A stretch of 64,000 nucleotides of DNA from Pseudonocardia cypriaca (GTDB lineage Bacteria > Actinomycetota > Actinomycetes > Mycobacteriales > Pseudonocardiaceae): NCBI RefSeq assembly GCF_006717045.1, contig NZ_VFPH01000001.1, forward strand, positions 62,001-126,000. The letters are read 5' to 3'. This document shows positions 44,746 through 53,279 of the stretch, one piece after another. The position numbers and the translations under genes were made by a program. Below the pieces are notes generated by a model. That model ran no database searches and had not been told where the DNA came from. It saw only the letters and a program-made list of their open reading frames with translations. The stretch's first letter is position 1; the number at the start of each line of letters is the position of its first letter.

Positions 44746-45074
44746 GGCGTGCCTGCCGCAGGCCGCAGGACCGCGTCGACGACGGCGCTGAACTCGCTCC
44801 AGTCGGCGCGCTGGCCGGCGAGGGCGTGCCGGCCGGCCCTGGTGAGCGTGTACGTGCGCCGCTCCCGTCCGCCCACGGTGCTCCACGCGCCCGACAGCAG
44901 CGCGGCCCGCTCCAGGCGGCGCAGCGCGGGGTAGACGGTGCCGGTCGGCAGGTCGAGCCGGCCGCCGCTGCGGGCCTGCAGCGCTTCGATGATCGCGTAG
45001 CCGTGCCGGGGGCCGTCCTCGAGCACCGCGAGGATCAGCCCGTCGAGGTGGCCGCGAACGGCGTCGGGCTTCAT
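44742..45074 (-). CDS. PadR-family transcriptional regulator
   Basis: Winged-helix repressor of 110 residues (PadR-s2 type). The HTH reads HGYAIIEALQARSGGRLDLP and GTVYPALRRLERAALL, followed by the wing GGRERRTYTLTRAGRHAL. Half-sites for a PadR-like operator lie 11 bases before its start and next to the divergent gene, pointing to self-control. Effector unknown. Confidence 0.9.
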   Translation of the reverse strand: MKPDAVRGHLDGLILAVLEDGPRHGYAIIEALQARSGGRLDLPTGTVYPALRRLERAALLSGAWSTVGGRERRTYTLTRAGRHALAGQRADWSEFSAVVDAVLRPAAGTP

Positions 45075-45084
45075 GTACAGGGAT

Positions 45085-45093
45085 CCTACTTAT
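45085..45093. promoter_or_regulatory. Half-site CCTACTTAT before padR
   Basis: Exact reverse complement of ATAAGTAGG at 45141-45149, part of the palindrome upstream of the divergent gene. It lies 10 bases before the padR start. Confidence 0.45.
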
Positions 45094-45139
45094 CGGGGGC
45101 GCTCGCACATCAGGTGCTGGATCAGGGAAATCCCGGATA

Positions 45140-45162
45140 TATAAGTAGGCTGTCTACCTATA
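45140..45162. promoter_or_regulatory. Candidate PadR operator (23-bp near-perfect palindrome)
   Basis: Arms TATAAGTAG and CTACCTATA pair at 8 of 9 positions around GCTGT. It is AT-rich against a GC-rich background, ends 11 bases before the GTG of the small membrane gene, and lies within the divergent padR promoter region. Confidence 0.6.
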
Positions 45163-45173
45163 GTGTCCCGGCC

Positions 45174-45599
45174 GTGGAGACCCTTGTACGCCCGACGGCC
45201 GCTCCGGGCAGGCGACCGCGGGCATCGCTCTGGACGCTGCGGTTCCTGCTCACCGCGCACCTGGTCGCCGTGCTCGCCCAGCCGGTGCTCGCCGGCCTCT
45301 TCCTCACCGGCGACGTCGACGCGATCGAGGTGCACGGCCTCGTCGGGTCGCTGCTGGCGCTGGTCGCGATGAGCCTGGTGGCAGGCGCCCTCGCGTATGT
45401 CGTCGGTGGGCGTGGACGGCTGTGGGTGCTGCCGGTGACCGTGCTGCTGTTCCTCGCAGAGGGCTACCAGATCGGGGTGGGCCACTCCCGCGCGCTGGAG
45501 GTGCACGTCCCGCTCGGCGTCGCGATCGTGGTGGTCGCGGTGCTGCTCGCCGCGTGGGTCTGGACCCCCTCGGCGGCTCGCCCCCGGGGTGCGCGATGA
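45174..45599 (+). CDS. Small four-helix membrane protein
   Basis: 141 residues with four hydrophobic segments (about 22-45, 53-77, 83-100 and 112-130). An Arg-rich cytoplasmic start (RPTAAPGRRPRASLWTLR) precedes the first. It has no recognised enzyme motif; it resembles small DUF-type or cytochrome-b561-like membrane proteins. GTG 45174 directly follows the PadR-like palindrome, so it is probably the regulated gene. The stop overlaps the multicopper oxidase start (ATGA). Confidence 0.72.
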   Translation: METLVRPTAAPGRRPRASLWTLRFLLTAHLVAVLAQPVLAGLFLTGDVDAIEVHGLVGSLLALVAMSLVAGALAYVVGGRGRLWVLPVTVLLFLAEGYQIGVGHSRALEVHVPLGVAIVVVAVLLAAWVWTPSAARPRGAR

Positions 45600-47143
45600 A
45601 CCTGACGCGGCGCGGGTTCCTCGGGCTGCTGGGCGGGGCGGCTGCGCTCGCAGCGCTCCCGGCCTGCGGGTCGGGGGTGGCGGTGGGTTCCACCGGGGAG
45701 GTGCTGGCCAGCGCGTGGCCGCTGCCGGAGCCGTTCCGGGTGCCGTTGCCCGTGCCGCCGGTTGCACGCCCGGTCGGCACGGACGCGTCCGGGGCGCAGC
45801 TCTACCGCGTGACCCAGCGCGTGGCCGACGCGGAGATCCTGCCCGGGATGCGGACCCCGATCCTGGGCTACGACGGGATCTTCCCCGGGCCGACGTTCGA
45901 GACCCGCCGCGGGCAGCCGGTGGTGGTGCGCCACCGCAACGAGCTGCCGGTGCCGACCGTGGTGCACCTGCACGGCGGGCACACGCCCGCCGAGTCCGAC
46001 GGATGGCCCCTGGACCTCGTGCTGCCGGTGGGCGACACGGCCGGCTGGAGCCATCACGGCATGGTCGGCGACCTCGCTGCGGGCGAGCGGGAGCACCGCT
46101 ACCCGAACGACCAGCGAGCCGGCACGCTCTGGTACCACGAGCACCGGATGGACTTCACCGGCCCGGCCGTCTACCGCGGGCTGGCCGGCTTCCACATCGT
46201 GCGCGACGACGTCGAGGACGCCCTGCCGCTGCCCCGCGACCGGCGGGAGCTGCCGCTGATGATCTGCGACCGGTCGTTCGCCGCCGACGGCTCGTTCGCC
46301 TACCCGGGCCTCGACCAGGGCATGCGGACGCTCCCCGGCGTGGAGGACGACTGGATGGAGGGCGTGCTGGGGGACGTCGTGCTCGTCAACGGGGTGCCCT
46401 GGCCCGTGCACGAGGTCGACGCGGCCCGCTACCGGCTGCGGCTGCTGAACGCCTCGAACGCCCGCCGCTACCGGCTCGCGCTCACCGTGCCGGGCGGGCC
46501 GGACCTGCCGATGGTCCAGATCGGGTCGGACGGCGGGCTGCTGGCGGCTCCGGTGGAGCACGACGCGATCGAGATCTCCTCGGGGGAGCGGTTCGACGTG
46601 GTCGTGGACTTCTCGCTGCTGCCGGTCGGCACCGAGGTGACGATGGTCAACGGGCTCGACGCAGGCCGGGCGGGGGACGTGATGCGGTTCCGGGTGGTGC
46701 GCAAGGCCACGGACGACAGCCGCGTGCCCGAGCGGCTCGCCGAGTTCGAGCCCCTCGTCCCGCCGCCCGGCGCGCCGCAGCGCGTCTTCCGCTTCGCGCG
46801 CGGCGGTGTCGGCGACCACCGCGGCTGGACGATCAACGGCACCTCGTTCGACCCGGACACGTCGCTCGCCGACATCCGGCTCGGTGAGACCGAGGTGTGG
46901 CGCTTCGTCACCGACGTGCACCACCCCGTCCACGTGCACCTCGACGCCTTCCAGGTGCTGCGTCGCAACGGCCGGGACCCGGGCGAGTACGACGCGGGCT
47001 GGAAGGACACCGTGGACGTCCGTCCGGCCGAGGTCGTGGACGTGGCGGTGCGGTTCTCGGACTACGCGGGCCGGTTCGTCCTCCACTGCCACAACCTCGA
47101 GCACGAGGACATGGCGATGATGGGGACGGTCAGGACGGTGTGA
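45596..47143 (+). CDS. Multicopper oxidase, Tat-exported
   Basis: Three cupredoxin domains in 515 residues. The Tat signal is LTRRGFLGLLGG, with a possible lipobox LPAC. Copper motifs in order: VVHLHGGHTP, LWYHEHRMD, HHPVHVHLDAFQ and HCHNLEHEDMAMM, the full set for T1, T2 and T3 sites. This fits CueO/bilirubin-oxidase-like enzymes acting outside the membrane. ATG 45596 is coupled to the preceding membrane gene, so the PadR operator likely controls both. Copper or metal stress is a plausible trigger. Confidence 0.92.
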   Translation: MNLTRRGFLGLLGGAAALAALPACGSGVAVGSTGEVLASAWPLPEPFRVPLPVPPVARPVGTDASGAQLYRVTQRVADAEILPGMRTPILGYDGIFPGPTFETRRGQPVVVRHRNELPVPTVVHLHGGHTPAESDGWPLDLVLPVGDTAGWSHHGMVGDLAAGEREHRYPNDQRAGTLWYHEHRMDFTGPAVYRGLAGFHIVRDDVEDALPLPRDRRELPLMICDRSFAADGSFAYPGLDQGMRTLPGVEDDWMEGVLGDVVLVNGVPWPVHEVDAARYRLRLLNASNARRYRLALTVPGGPDLPMVQIGSDGGLLAAPVEHDAIEISSGERFDVVVDFSLLPVGTEVTMVNGLDAGRAGDVMRFRVVRKATDDSRVPERLAEFEPLVPPPGAPQRVFRFARGGVGDHRGWTINGTSFDPDTSLADIRLGETEVWRFVTDVHHPVHVHLDAFQVLRRNGRDPGEYDAGWKDTVDVRPAEVVDVAVRFSDYAGRFVLHCHNLEHEDMAMMGTVRTV

Positions 47144-47882
47144 GCGGCCGGCGTCCGGCGGCGAGGAACAGCGGTATCGCGACGAGCGCCCGATCGCGGT
47201 CGGCCCGGCTGCGCTGGTCGTCGAGCCACGTCTCGGCCTGCGCCTCGCTCACCACACCGGCGCGCACCGCGCCCGTCGCCAGGCGGCTGGCCATGAACAG
47301 CGCCAGTTCCGGATCGGTGAGGACGGCCGTGTGCACCTCGCAGGAGACACCGTCGAAGCCGGTGTCCAGCAGCAGGTTGCGGTAGCGGCGGGCCACCCGG
47401 CCGTTGACCATCTCGTCGGCGCTGGCGGTCACCATCACCCCGGTGAGCGCCGGGTCGTCGGAGTCGATCGCGATCAGCTCCCAGTCCTGACCGACGAGGA
47501 CGATCCGCCCGCCGGGAGCGAGCACCCGGAGCGCCTCGGCGCACGCTTTGTCCGGGTCGTCGAGCGCGTGGTAGAGCTTCTCGGCCCGGTATCCGTCGAG
47601 GCTCTCGTCGGCGAACGGCAGCTGTTGCGCGTCCCCCACCTCGAACCGGCGGTCCGGATGGAGCTCGCGCGCGAAGGCGACGGCTTCCGGGGCGGCGTCG
47701 ATGCCGACGGCGTCCGCTCCGAGTTCGGCGAGCTCGCCGACGGCCGTGCCGGCGCCGCAGCCGACGTCCACCACCCGGCTGCCGCGCTCGATCTGCAGCA
47801 GTCCGTAGGACCGGCGGCGCAGCTGCAGGGAGTCGGGTCGCCGGTCGAAGGCGAGCAGGGTCTCGAGGAAGGCCTTGTCCAT
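47130..47882 (-). CDS. Class I SAM-dependent methyltransferase (UbiE/ArsM-like)
   Basis: 250 residues; SAM motif I is VVDVGCGAGTAVGELAELG, followed by AVGIDAAPEAVAFAR and FADESLDGYRAEKL. It resembles methyltransferases acting on small molecules. It overlaps the convergent multicopper oxidase by 14 bases and is divergent from a MerR regulator across a shared dyad. Substrate unknown. Confidence 0.85.
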   Translation of the reverse strand: MDKAFLETLLAFDRRPDSLQLRRRSYGLLQIERGSRVVDVGCGAGTAVGELAELGADAVGIDAAPEAVAFARELHPDRRFEVGDAQQLPFADESLDGYRAEKLYHALDDPDKACAEALRVLAPGGRIVLVGQDWELIAIDSDDPALTGVMVTASADEMVNGRVARRYRNLLLDTGFDGVSCEVHTAVLTDPELALFMASRLATGAVRAGVVSEAQAETWLDDQRSRADRDRALVAIPLFLAAGRRPLTPS

Positions 47883-47905
47883 GGACCCGACCCTGCCTTT
47901 TCATG

Positions 47906-47920
47906 TTGACGTGAAGTCAA
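47906..47920. promoter_or_regulatory. Candidate MerR operator TTGAC-GTGAA-GTCAA
   Basis: A perfect 5-bp dyad around GTGAA in the 55-bp gap between the divergent methyltransferase and MerR genes. MerR proteins usually bind such dyads between -35 and -10; its TTGAC half resembles a -35 box. Confidence 0.5.
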
Positions 47921-47937
47921 GCTCCGAGCAGATCGAG

Positions 47938-48330
47938 ATGACGATCGGCGAGGTGGCCGATCGGTTCGGGCTCGCCACGCACGTCCTGAGGCACTGGGAG
48001 GCGGTCGGGCTCATCGCGCCTGCGCGCCGCGTGAGCGGGCGACGCCGGTACGGCCGGGACGCGCTGGCGCGGGTGGCGTTCATCCAGCAGTGCAAGGAGC
48101 TCGGGTTCGGGCTGGAGCAGGTGCGAGCGATGCTGGACACCACCGACCCCGCCGCGCGCAAGGAGGTGCTGGCCCGGCACGACGCCGAGCTGAAGCGCCG
48201 CATCGAGTCGGCGGTCGCCGCGCGAGAGCTGATCGCCCACGGGCTGAGGTGCCCGGCGCCCGACTTCATCGAGTGCCCGAACTTCCTCGCGGGTATCGAG
48301 GCCCGGATCCCGCCGGCCCGCGAGCGGTGA
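47938..48330 (+). CDS. MerR-family transcriptional regulator
   Basis: 130 residues. N-terminal HTH: MTIGEVADRFGLATHVLRHW, then wing GRRRYGRDALARV, and the coiled region RHDAELKRRIESAVAARELI. One Cys pair (CPAPDFIEC) in the tail might bind metal or a thiol ligand but is not a MerR/CueR signature. ATG 47938 is chosen to leave the dyad upstream. The stop overlaps the MocR start (GTGA). Confidence 0.85.
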   Translation: MTIGEVADRFGLATHVLRHWEAVGLIAPARRVSGRRRYGRDALARVAFIQQCKELGFGLEQVRAMLDTTDPAARKEVLARHDAELKRRIESAVAARELIAHGLRCPAPDFIECPNFLAGIEARIPPARER

Positions 48331-49724
48331 GCGTGGGCAACGTCCGCGGGCTCGACCTGCACCTGGACGTCGGGCCAGTGCGCGGGCGCGGCCGCGCCCT
48401 GGAGGACGCGCTGCGCGACGCGGTGCGCTCGGGCCGCCTCACCCCTGGCACCCGCCTGCCGGGCACGCGCAGCCTCGCGGCCGATCTCGGCCTGTCCCGC
48501 GGCACGGTCGTGCAGGCGTTCAGCCAGCTCGTGGCCGAGGGCTGGCTCGTCGGCGTGGCGGGATCGGGCACGGTCGTCGGCACCGTCCCGTCCGGTTCCG
48601 TCACGCCCGAACCGGACGGCCGGCCCGTCCCGGCCGGCACCCGTGCCGGCATCGACCTGCGCCCGGGCCGTCCCGACCTCAGCGCGTTCCCCCGCACGCC
48701 GTGGGCCGGGGCCGTCCGGCGGGCGCTCGCCGGGAGTGCAGCGTCGCTGGACTACGTCGAACCCGGCGGCCTTCCGGAGCTGCGGGCCGCGGTCGCCGAG
48801 CACGTCGCGCGCACCCGCGGGGTGCGGGCGGACGGGAACGCCGTCGTCGTGACGGCGGGGTTCACGCAGGGGCTGGCGTTGCTCGCCCGAGCCGTCCACC
48901 GGCTGGGCATGCGGCACGCCGGGGCCGAGGACCCGGGATTCGCGCGCCACCGCGAAGTGCTGACCGCCGCCGGGCTGACCCCGGTGGCCCTGCCGGTGGA
49001 CGACGCGGGCGCCGACGCGGCCGCTCTGCCGGAGGATCCGGCGCTCGCACTGCTCACACCCGCCCACCAGCACCCGTACGGCGTGGTGCTGGCGCCCGCG
49101 CGCCGGGCCGCGGTGGTCGAGTGGGCCCGCCGCTGCGACGGGTTCGTCGTCGAGGACGACTACGACGGCGAGTTCCGGTACGACCGGCAGCCGGTCGGGG
49201 CGATGCAGCCGCTCGACCCGGACCGCGTCGTGTTCGCCGGCAGCGTGAGCAAGACGCTCGCGCCGGGCATGCGGCTGGGCTGGCTGGTGGTGCCGCGGGC
49301 GCTGCGGGCACCCCTGGAGGCCGAGATGAGGGCGCTCGGCGCGTGGGTTCCCGCCATCGACCAGCTCGCGCTCGCCGACCTGCTCAGGCGCGGTGAGTAC
49401 GACCGGCACGTGCGCCGGATGCGGCTGGCCTACCGGGGGCGTCGGCAGGAGCTCGGTGCCCGGCTCGCGGCGATCGGCGCGCCACCGCCCGCCGGGGTGG
49501 CGGCCGGGCTGCACGCGTTGCTCCCGGTGGGGTCCGCCGAGCGGGAGCGGCGGACGGTGGACGCCGCCGAGCGGGCCGGTGTGCGCCTGCACGGCCTGCA
49601 CACCGGCGGCTATTGGCACCGGCCTGCCCCGGACCGGCCCGGGGCGTTGGTGATCGGCTACGCCACGCCGCCCGGGCACGCGTGGCGCCGGGCGCTCGAC
49701 GCCCTCACCGAGCTGCTGCGGTGA
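48327..49724 (+). CDS. MocR/PdxR-type regulator (GntR HTH plus aminotransferase-like domain)
   Basis: Fusion of a GntR-type winged helix (about 15-80; GTRLPGTRSLAADLGLSRGT) with a class I aminotransferase-fold domain (about 110-465). The PLP-binding Lys is in AGSVSKTLAPGMRLGW and the Asp of the pyridine nitrogen in VVEDDYDGEFRYDRQ. 465 residues. Such regulators sense PLP or amines and often control vitamin B6 or GABA genes; no pdx gene is adjacent. It overlaps the MerR gene by 4 bases and the convergent epimerase by 20 bases. Confidence 0.9.
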   Translation: MSVGNVRGLDLHLDVGPVRGRGRALEDALRDAVRSGRLTPGTRLPGTRSLAADLGLSRGTVVQAFSQLVAEGWLVGVAGSGTVVGTVPSGSVTPEPDGRPVPAGTRAGIDLRPGRPDLSAFPRTPWAGAVRRALAGSAASLDYVEPGGLPELRAAVAEHVARTRGVRADGNAVVVTAGFTQGLALLARAVHRLGMRHAGAEDPGFARHREVLTAAGLTPVALPVDDAGADAAALPEDPALALLTPAHQHPYGVVLAPARRAAVVEWARRCDGFVVEDDYDGEFRYDRQPVGAMQPLDPDRVVFAGSVSKTLAPGMRLGWLVVPRALRAPLEAEMRALGAWVPAIDQLALADLLRRGEYDRHVRRMRLAYRGRRQELGARLAAIGAPPPAGVAAGLHALLPVGSAERERRTVDAAERAGVRLHGLHTGGYWHRPAPDRPGALVIGYATPPGHAWRRALDALTELLR

Positions 49725-50571
49725 GGGCGAACCCGCGGCGCCACGACCGGTGCTGCGGCGTCCAGCCGAGCTGTTCGCGGGAACGCCGGTTGTCGGCACC
49801 GCGGGCCCACTCCCGCCGCGGGGCGTCCGAAACCGGTGGGGGCGCTGCTCCTACCGAGGCGCAGAAGGCCGGCACCCAGTCACGGGCGGCCGCCGGCTCG
49901 TCGTCGCAGACGTTCACCGCGCCGGACGGCCACCCGAGCGCGGCCACCGCGGCCGCGGCTGCGTCGTCCACGTGCAGGAAGCTCGTCACGTCGCCGTCCG
50001 CGACGAGGCGGCCGGCCCGCGCGTCGGCGGCGCGCAGGCCGTCGGGGGCGAACCACGTGTCCGGCCCGTAGAACATCCCGTAGCGCAGCACCACCCACGC
50101 CGGCGCCTCGCGCACCGCGGCCTCGAGCGCGGCGACGCCGCGGACGGACGTGGCACGGGGCTCGGGGGCGTCGAGGTCCAGCGGGGTGTCCTCGTCGGCG
50201 GGGCCGTCCCCGCCCGCGTAGGCCCATGCGATGCTCTGCGCGACGATCCGGCGGGCGCCCGCGGCGAGCGCGGCGTCGACGAGGTGCCGGGTGCCGGACA
50301 TCCGCAGCTCTGCGTTGGCGGCGAGGTCGGCCCCGCCGAGGTCGGTGAGCTGGTGCACCACCACCTCCGGCGCGGTGTCGCGGATCGTGGCCGCGAGCGC
50401 GGCGGCGTCCCGCACGTCGACGACCGCCGGGTGTGCTCCCGCCGCACGCAGCGCGGGGACGCGGTCCGGCCTGCGGGTGAGCGCGACGACGTGGTGGCCG
50501 CGCTCGACCAGCAGCGGGACGAGCCGCCTGCCCACGACGCCGGTCGATCCGGCCAGCAGGATGCGCGTCAT
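49705..50571 (-). CDS. NAD-dependent epimerase/dehydratase-like protein (extended SDR)
   Basis: 288 residues with nucleotide-binding start MTRILLAGSTGVVGRRLVPLL and VVDVRDAAAL. The usual YxxxK is not evident; instead AWAYAGGDGPADEDTPLD and the loop LRYGMFYGPDT are seen, as in atypical SDRs. Activity may be lost or altered. The ATG at 50571 overlaps the cupin stop (ATGA), so the pair is co-translated. Confidence 0.82.
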   Translation of the reverse strand: MTRILLAGSTGVVGRRLVPLLVERGHHVVALTRRPDRVPALRAAGAHPAVVDVRDAAALAATIRDTAPEVVVHQLTDLGGADLAANAELRMSGTRHLVDAALAAGARRIVAQSIAWAYAGGDGPADEDTPLDLDAPEPRATSVRGVAALEAAVREAPAWVVLRYGMFYGPDTWFAPDGLRAADARAGRLVADGDVTSFLHVDDAAAAAVAALGWPSGAVNVCDDEPAAARDWVPAFCASVGAAPPPVSDAPRREWARGADNRRSREQLGWTPQHRSWRRGFALTAAAR

Positions 50572-50969
50572 GCCCGCACCGCCCGCGGGGCGCGCAGGTG
50601 GCGGCGCTCGGCGAGCTCGGCCTCGTCGACGAGGGTGAGCATCGGCGCGCTCGGGGCGTGCACCATCACCACCACGAAGCGGCTCCACGCATCGGGCAGC
50701 GCGTTCCCGGCCTGGTAGTGGATCACGTCGCCGCCGGGCTCCCAGAACGCCTCACCCGCGCGGATCACGCGCTCCGGCTCGCCTTCCAGCTCCCAGACGA
50801 TCGCGCCCTCCGTGACGTAGCCGTACACGGGGCCGGAGTGGCGGTGGGGCGGCGTGCCCGGGTCGCCGGGCGGCACCTCGACGGTGGCCGTCATGACCTG
50901 GGCGTCGTCGGGGAGCGCAGGCAGGGGCTGGTGGGCGAGGGAGGTGAAGATGGAGTTCGAGGACTGCAC
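50568..50969 (-). CDS. Cupin-domain protein
   Basis: 133 residues with cupin motif 1 GTPPHRHSGPVYGYVTEG (His-x-His, then Glu) and motif 2 PGGDVIHYQAGN. It resembles small metal-binding cupins of unknown substrate. An upstream in-frame region does not match. Coupled to the epimerase-like gene. Confidence 0.85.
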   Translation of the reverse strand: MQSSNSIFTSLAHQPLPALPDDAQVMTATVEVPPGDPGTPPHRHSGPVYGYVTEGAIVWELEGEPERVIRAGEAFWEPGGDVIHYQAGNALPDAWSRFVVVMVHAPSAPMLTLVDEAELAERRHLRAPRAVRA

Positions 50970-51036
50970 GGTAGCGACGCTAGCGACGAACCGGTCCAGT
51001 CACCTGGACCGGTTCGGAGTGGATCTGCTGTACCGG

Positions 51037-51516
51037 TTACGCGTTCAGCTGGGCCTCGATGGCCGCGATCACCTTGGGGTCGTCCGGCGTGGTCATCGGC
51101 CGGAACCGGGCGACCACCCGGCCGTCGGCGGACAGGAGGAACTTCTCGAAGTTCCACTGCACGTCGCCCGCCTCCCCGGTGTCGTCGGGGGTCTCGGTCA
51201 GCGCCTGGTAGAGCGGGTGCCGGCCAGGCCCGTTGACGTCGACCTTCTCGGTCATCGGGAAGCTGACTCCGTAGGTGGTGGAGCAGAAGGTCTGGATCTC
51301 CTCGGCCGACCCCGGCTCCTGGTCGCCGAACTGGTTGCACGGCACGCCGACCACGGTGAAGCCGCGTGACCCGTACTTCTGCTGCAGCTCCTCCAGCGCG
51401 GTGTACTGCGGCGTGAGCCCGCACCGGGAGGCCACGTTGACGACGAGGGCGGCCTTGCCGTCGCGCAGCTGCTCGAGCGTGGTGGGCCGGCCGTCCAAGG
51501 TATTGATCTCAGGCAC
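51037..51516 (-). CDS. Glutathione peroxidase-family thiol peroxidase (Cys type)
   Basis: Reduces peroxides; in actinobacteria the donor is usually thioredoxin or mycothiol rather than glutathione. Peroxidatic Cys in VVNVASRCGLTPQY (about residue 32), the FNGPx motif GVPCNQFGDQEPGS with a second Cys, and the tetrad Trp-Asn in QWNFEKFL. 159 residues. It stands alone; no thiol regulator or SigH-type promoter was found upstream. Confidence 0.92.
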   Translation of the reverse strand: MPEINTLDGRPTTLEQLRDGKAALVVNVASRCGLTPQYTALEELQQKYGSRGFTVVGVPCNQFGDQEPGSAEEIQTFCSTTYGVSFPMTEKVDVNGPGRHPLYQALTETPDDTGEAGDVQWNFEKFLLSADGRVVARFRPMTTPDDPKVIAAIEAQLNA

Positions 51517-51619
51517 GGTTCCAGGCTACGCACGGGGGAGTTCAGGCAGGTCACCCTCACGAGGCCTTCGGTGGCGCCGCGCATTGTGGGGTCGCGCAAG
51601 TGCTGCGGGACTGTGGCGT

Positions 51620-51796
51620 TCAGCGCTGGCGAACCAAACCGTCGACCGCGGCCTTCGTGTTCTCGTCGAAGACCATGTCGGGATGAGCCATCTGAACATG
51701 CATCTCGACGTGCCGGTCCAGTTCCTCTCTGGTCTCGGCGGCGAACTCGCCCGGACAGTCAGCTCCGCTGTCTGCGCACCGAATCGTGTAAGCCAT
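51620..51796 (-). CDS. DUF1059 protein
   Basis: Small protein of 58 residues with the DUF1059 core MAYTIRCADSGADCPGEF, conserved Cys residues 7 and 14, and HVEMHVQMAHPDM. It probably binds a metal, but function is not known. The following DUF1330 gene is 110 bp upstream on the same strand. Confidence 0.85.
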   Translation of the reverse strand: MAYTIRCADSGADCPGEFAAETREELDRHVEMHVQMAHPDMVFDENTKAAVDGLVRQR

Positions 51797-51906
51797 GACC
51801 TGCTCCTTCGATCGGAAGGCTGCCCAGGCTCCTCCTCCGCAGCGGCCGTAAACAGCACCACCTGGGTGCCGACCACCCGCTTGCCGAGCTGGATCACGTC
51901 GGCGGA

Positions 51907-52206
51907 TCACGGCGCCGGGGCCGGCAGCCCTTCCACGATCGCCACGGCCGAGTTGCTGAAGCGCTTCCGGATCTCGGCCACCTCCTGGTACTCCGGCGAG
52001 TGGTAGAAGGCGAGGGCGGCCTCGTAGCTCGGGAACTCCACCACGACGAACCGGGGCAGCCACTCGCCCTCGAGCGGAGTGGCCTCGCCGCCGCGCGCGA
52101 GGTAGCGCGCACCGTGCTCGGCGAGGAGGACCTGGGCCTTCTCCTTGTACTCCTCGTACCCCTCGGGATCGGTCACCTCGCCGTGCAGGATGAGGTAGCC
52201 GGGCAA
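51907..52206 (-). CDS. DUF1330 protein
   Basis: Ferredoxin-like fold protein of 99 residues, LPGYLILHGEVTDPEGYEEY to EVAEIRKRFSNSAVAIVEGL; function unknown. The TTG at 52206 is chosen because GGAGG lies 5 bases upstream and the family starts at this point; an ATG at 52260 would overlap the LLM gene. Sits after the pyrimidine operon on the same strand and may share its transcript. Confidence 0.8.
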   Translation of the reverse strand: MPGYLILHGEVTDPEGYEEYKEKAQVLLAEHGARYLARGGEATPLEGEWLPRFVVVEFPSYEAALAFYHSPEYQEVAEIRKRFSNSAVAIVEGLPAPAP

Positions 52207-52222
52207 TGAGACCTCCAGGACG

Positions 52223-53224
52223 TCAGGAGAGGGCGGGGATGACCGCCGCTCCGTAGGCATCGATCGTCGCCTCGCGGGCGTCGTGCATGGCGTAGATCGC
52301 GAACTGGTCCACGCCGAGCCCCTTCAGCTCGGCGAGCCGTTCCAGCTGCGCGGACGGCGGCCCGAGCAGGCAGAACCGCTCGACGACCTCGTCGGGCACG
52401 AAGTCGGTCGACCGGTTGCCGGCGCGGCCGTGGTGGCTGTAGTCGTAGCCCTCGCGGCCCTTGATGTAGCCGGTCAGCGCCGCGGGCACGGCCGCCGACG
52501 TCTCGCCGTAGCGCGTGACGAGGTCGGCGACGTGGTTGCCGACCATCCCGCCGAACCAGCGGCACTGGTCGCGGGCGTGACCGAGGTCGTCACCGACGTA
52601 CGCGGGCGCGGCCACGCAGACCGTGATCGCCGCGGGGTCCCGGCCGGCCGCCTCCGCGGCGGCGCGGACGGTCTTGACCGTCCACTCCACGAGGTAGGGG
52701 TCGGCGAGCTGCAGGATGAACCCGTCGGCAGCGCGCCCGACGAGGTCGAGCGCCTTCGGCCCGTACCCGGCCATCCACACCGGGAGCTTCGCGCCGTCGG
52801 CGATCCACGGGATCTGCACCGTCGTGCCGTGCAGCTCGACGGCGCGGCCCTCCGCGAGCTCGCGGATGACGTGGATCGACTCCTCCAGCCGGGCCAGCGT
52901 GGTGGGCGGACGGCCCTGGACGCGCACCGCGGAGTCGCCGCGGCCGATGCCGCAGATGGTGCGGTTGCCGAACTGCTCGTTCAGCGTTGCGTGCAGCGAC
53001 GCGATGACGGTCCAGTCCCGGGTGGCCGGGTTGGTCACCATCGGCCCGACGATCATCCGCTGCGTCCGCTCCAGGATCCGCGGGTAGATGACGTAGGGCT
53101 CCTGCCAGAGCACGTGCGAGTCGAACGTCCAGCCGTGGCTGAACCCCAGCTCCTCGGCCCGCACCATGAGGTCGACGACGGTCTGCGCCGGCGGGTCGGT
53201 CTGCAGGACCAGGCCTATGTCCAT
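52223..53224 (-). CDS. LLM-class oxidoreductase of the pyrimidine gene cluster (TIGR03842-like)
   Basis: Luciferase-like TIM-barrel enzyme of 333 residues starting MDIGLVLQTDPPAQTVVDL, with VGPMVTNPATRDWTVIASLH and GRGDSAVRVQGR. It looks like the actinobacterial group that I know as TIGR03842, often predicted to use F420. It lies 55 bp after dihydropyrimidinase. Reductive pyrimidine breakdown normally starts with dihydropyrimidine dehydrogenase, which is absent here, so this enzyme is a candidate for that step; this is an inference. Confidence 0.85.
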   Translation of the reverse strand: MDIGLVLQTDPPAQTVVDLMVRAEELGFSHGWTFDSHVLWQEPYVIYPRILERTQRMIVGPMVTNPATRDWTVIASLHATLNEQFGNRTICGIGRGDSAVRVQGRPPTTLARLEESIHVIRELAEGRAVELHGTTVQIPWIADGAKLPVWMAGYGPKALDLVGRAADGFILQLADPYLVEWTVKTVRAAAEAAGRDPAAITVCVAAPAYVGDDLGHARDQCRWFGGMVGNHVADLVTRYGETSAAVPAALTGYIKGREGYDYSHHGRAGNRSTDFVPDEVVERFCLLGPPSAQLERLAELKGLGVDQFAIYAMHDAREATIDAYGAAVIPALS

Positions 53225-53279
53225 TGCGCCTCCGCTCCGCTTCGGCGGGCTCGGACGCATGCCGCCCGCACCGTCGCGG

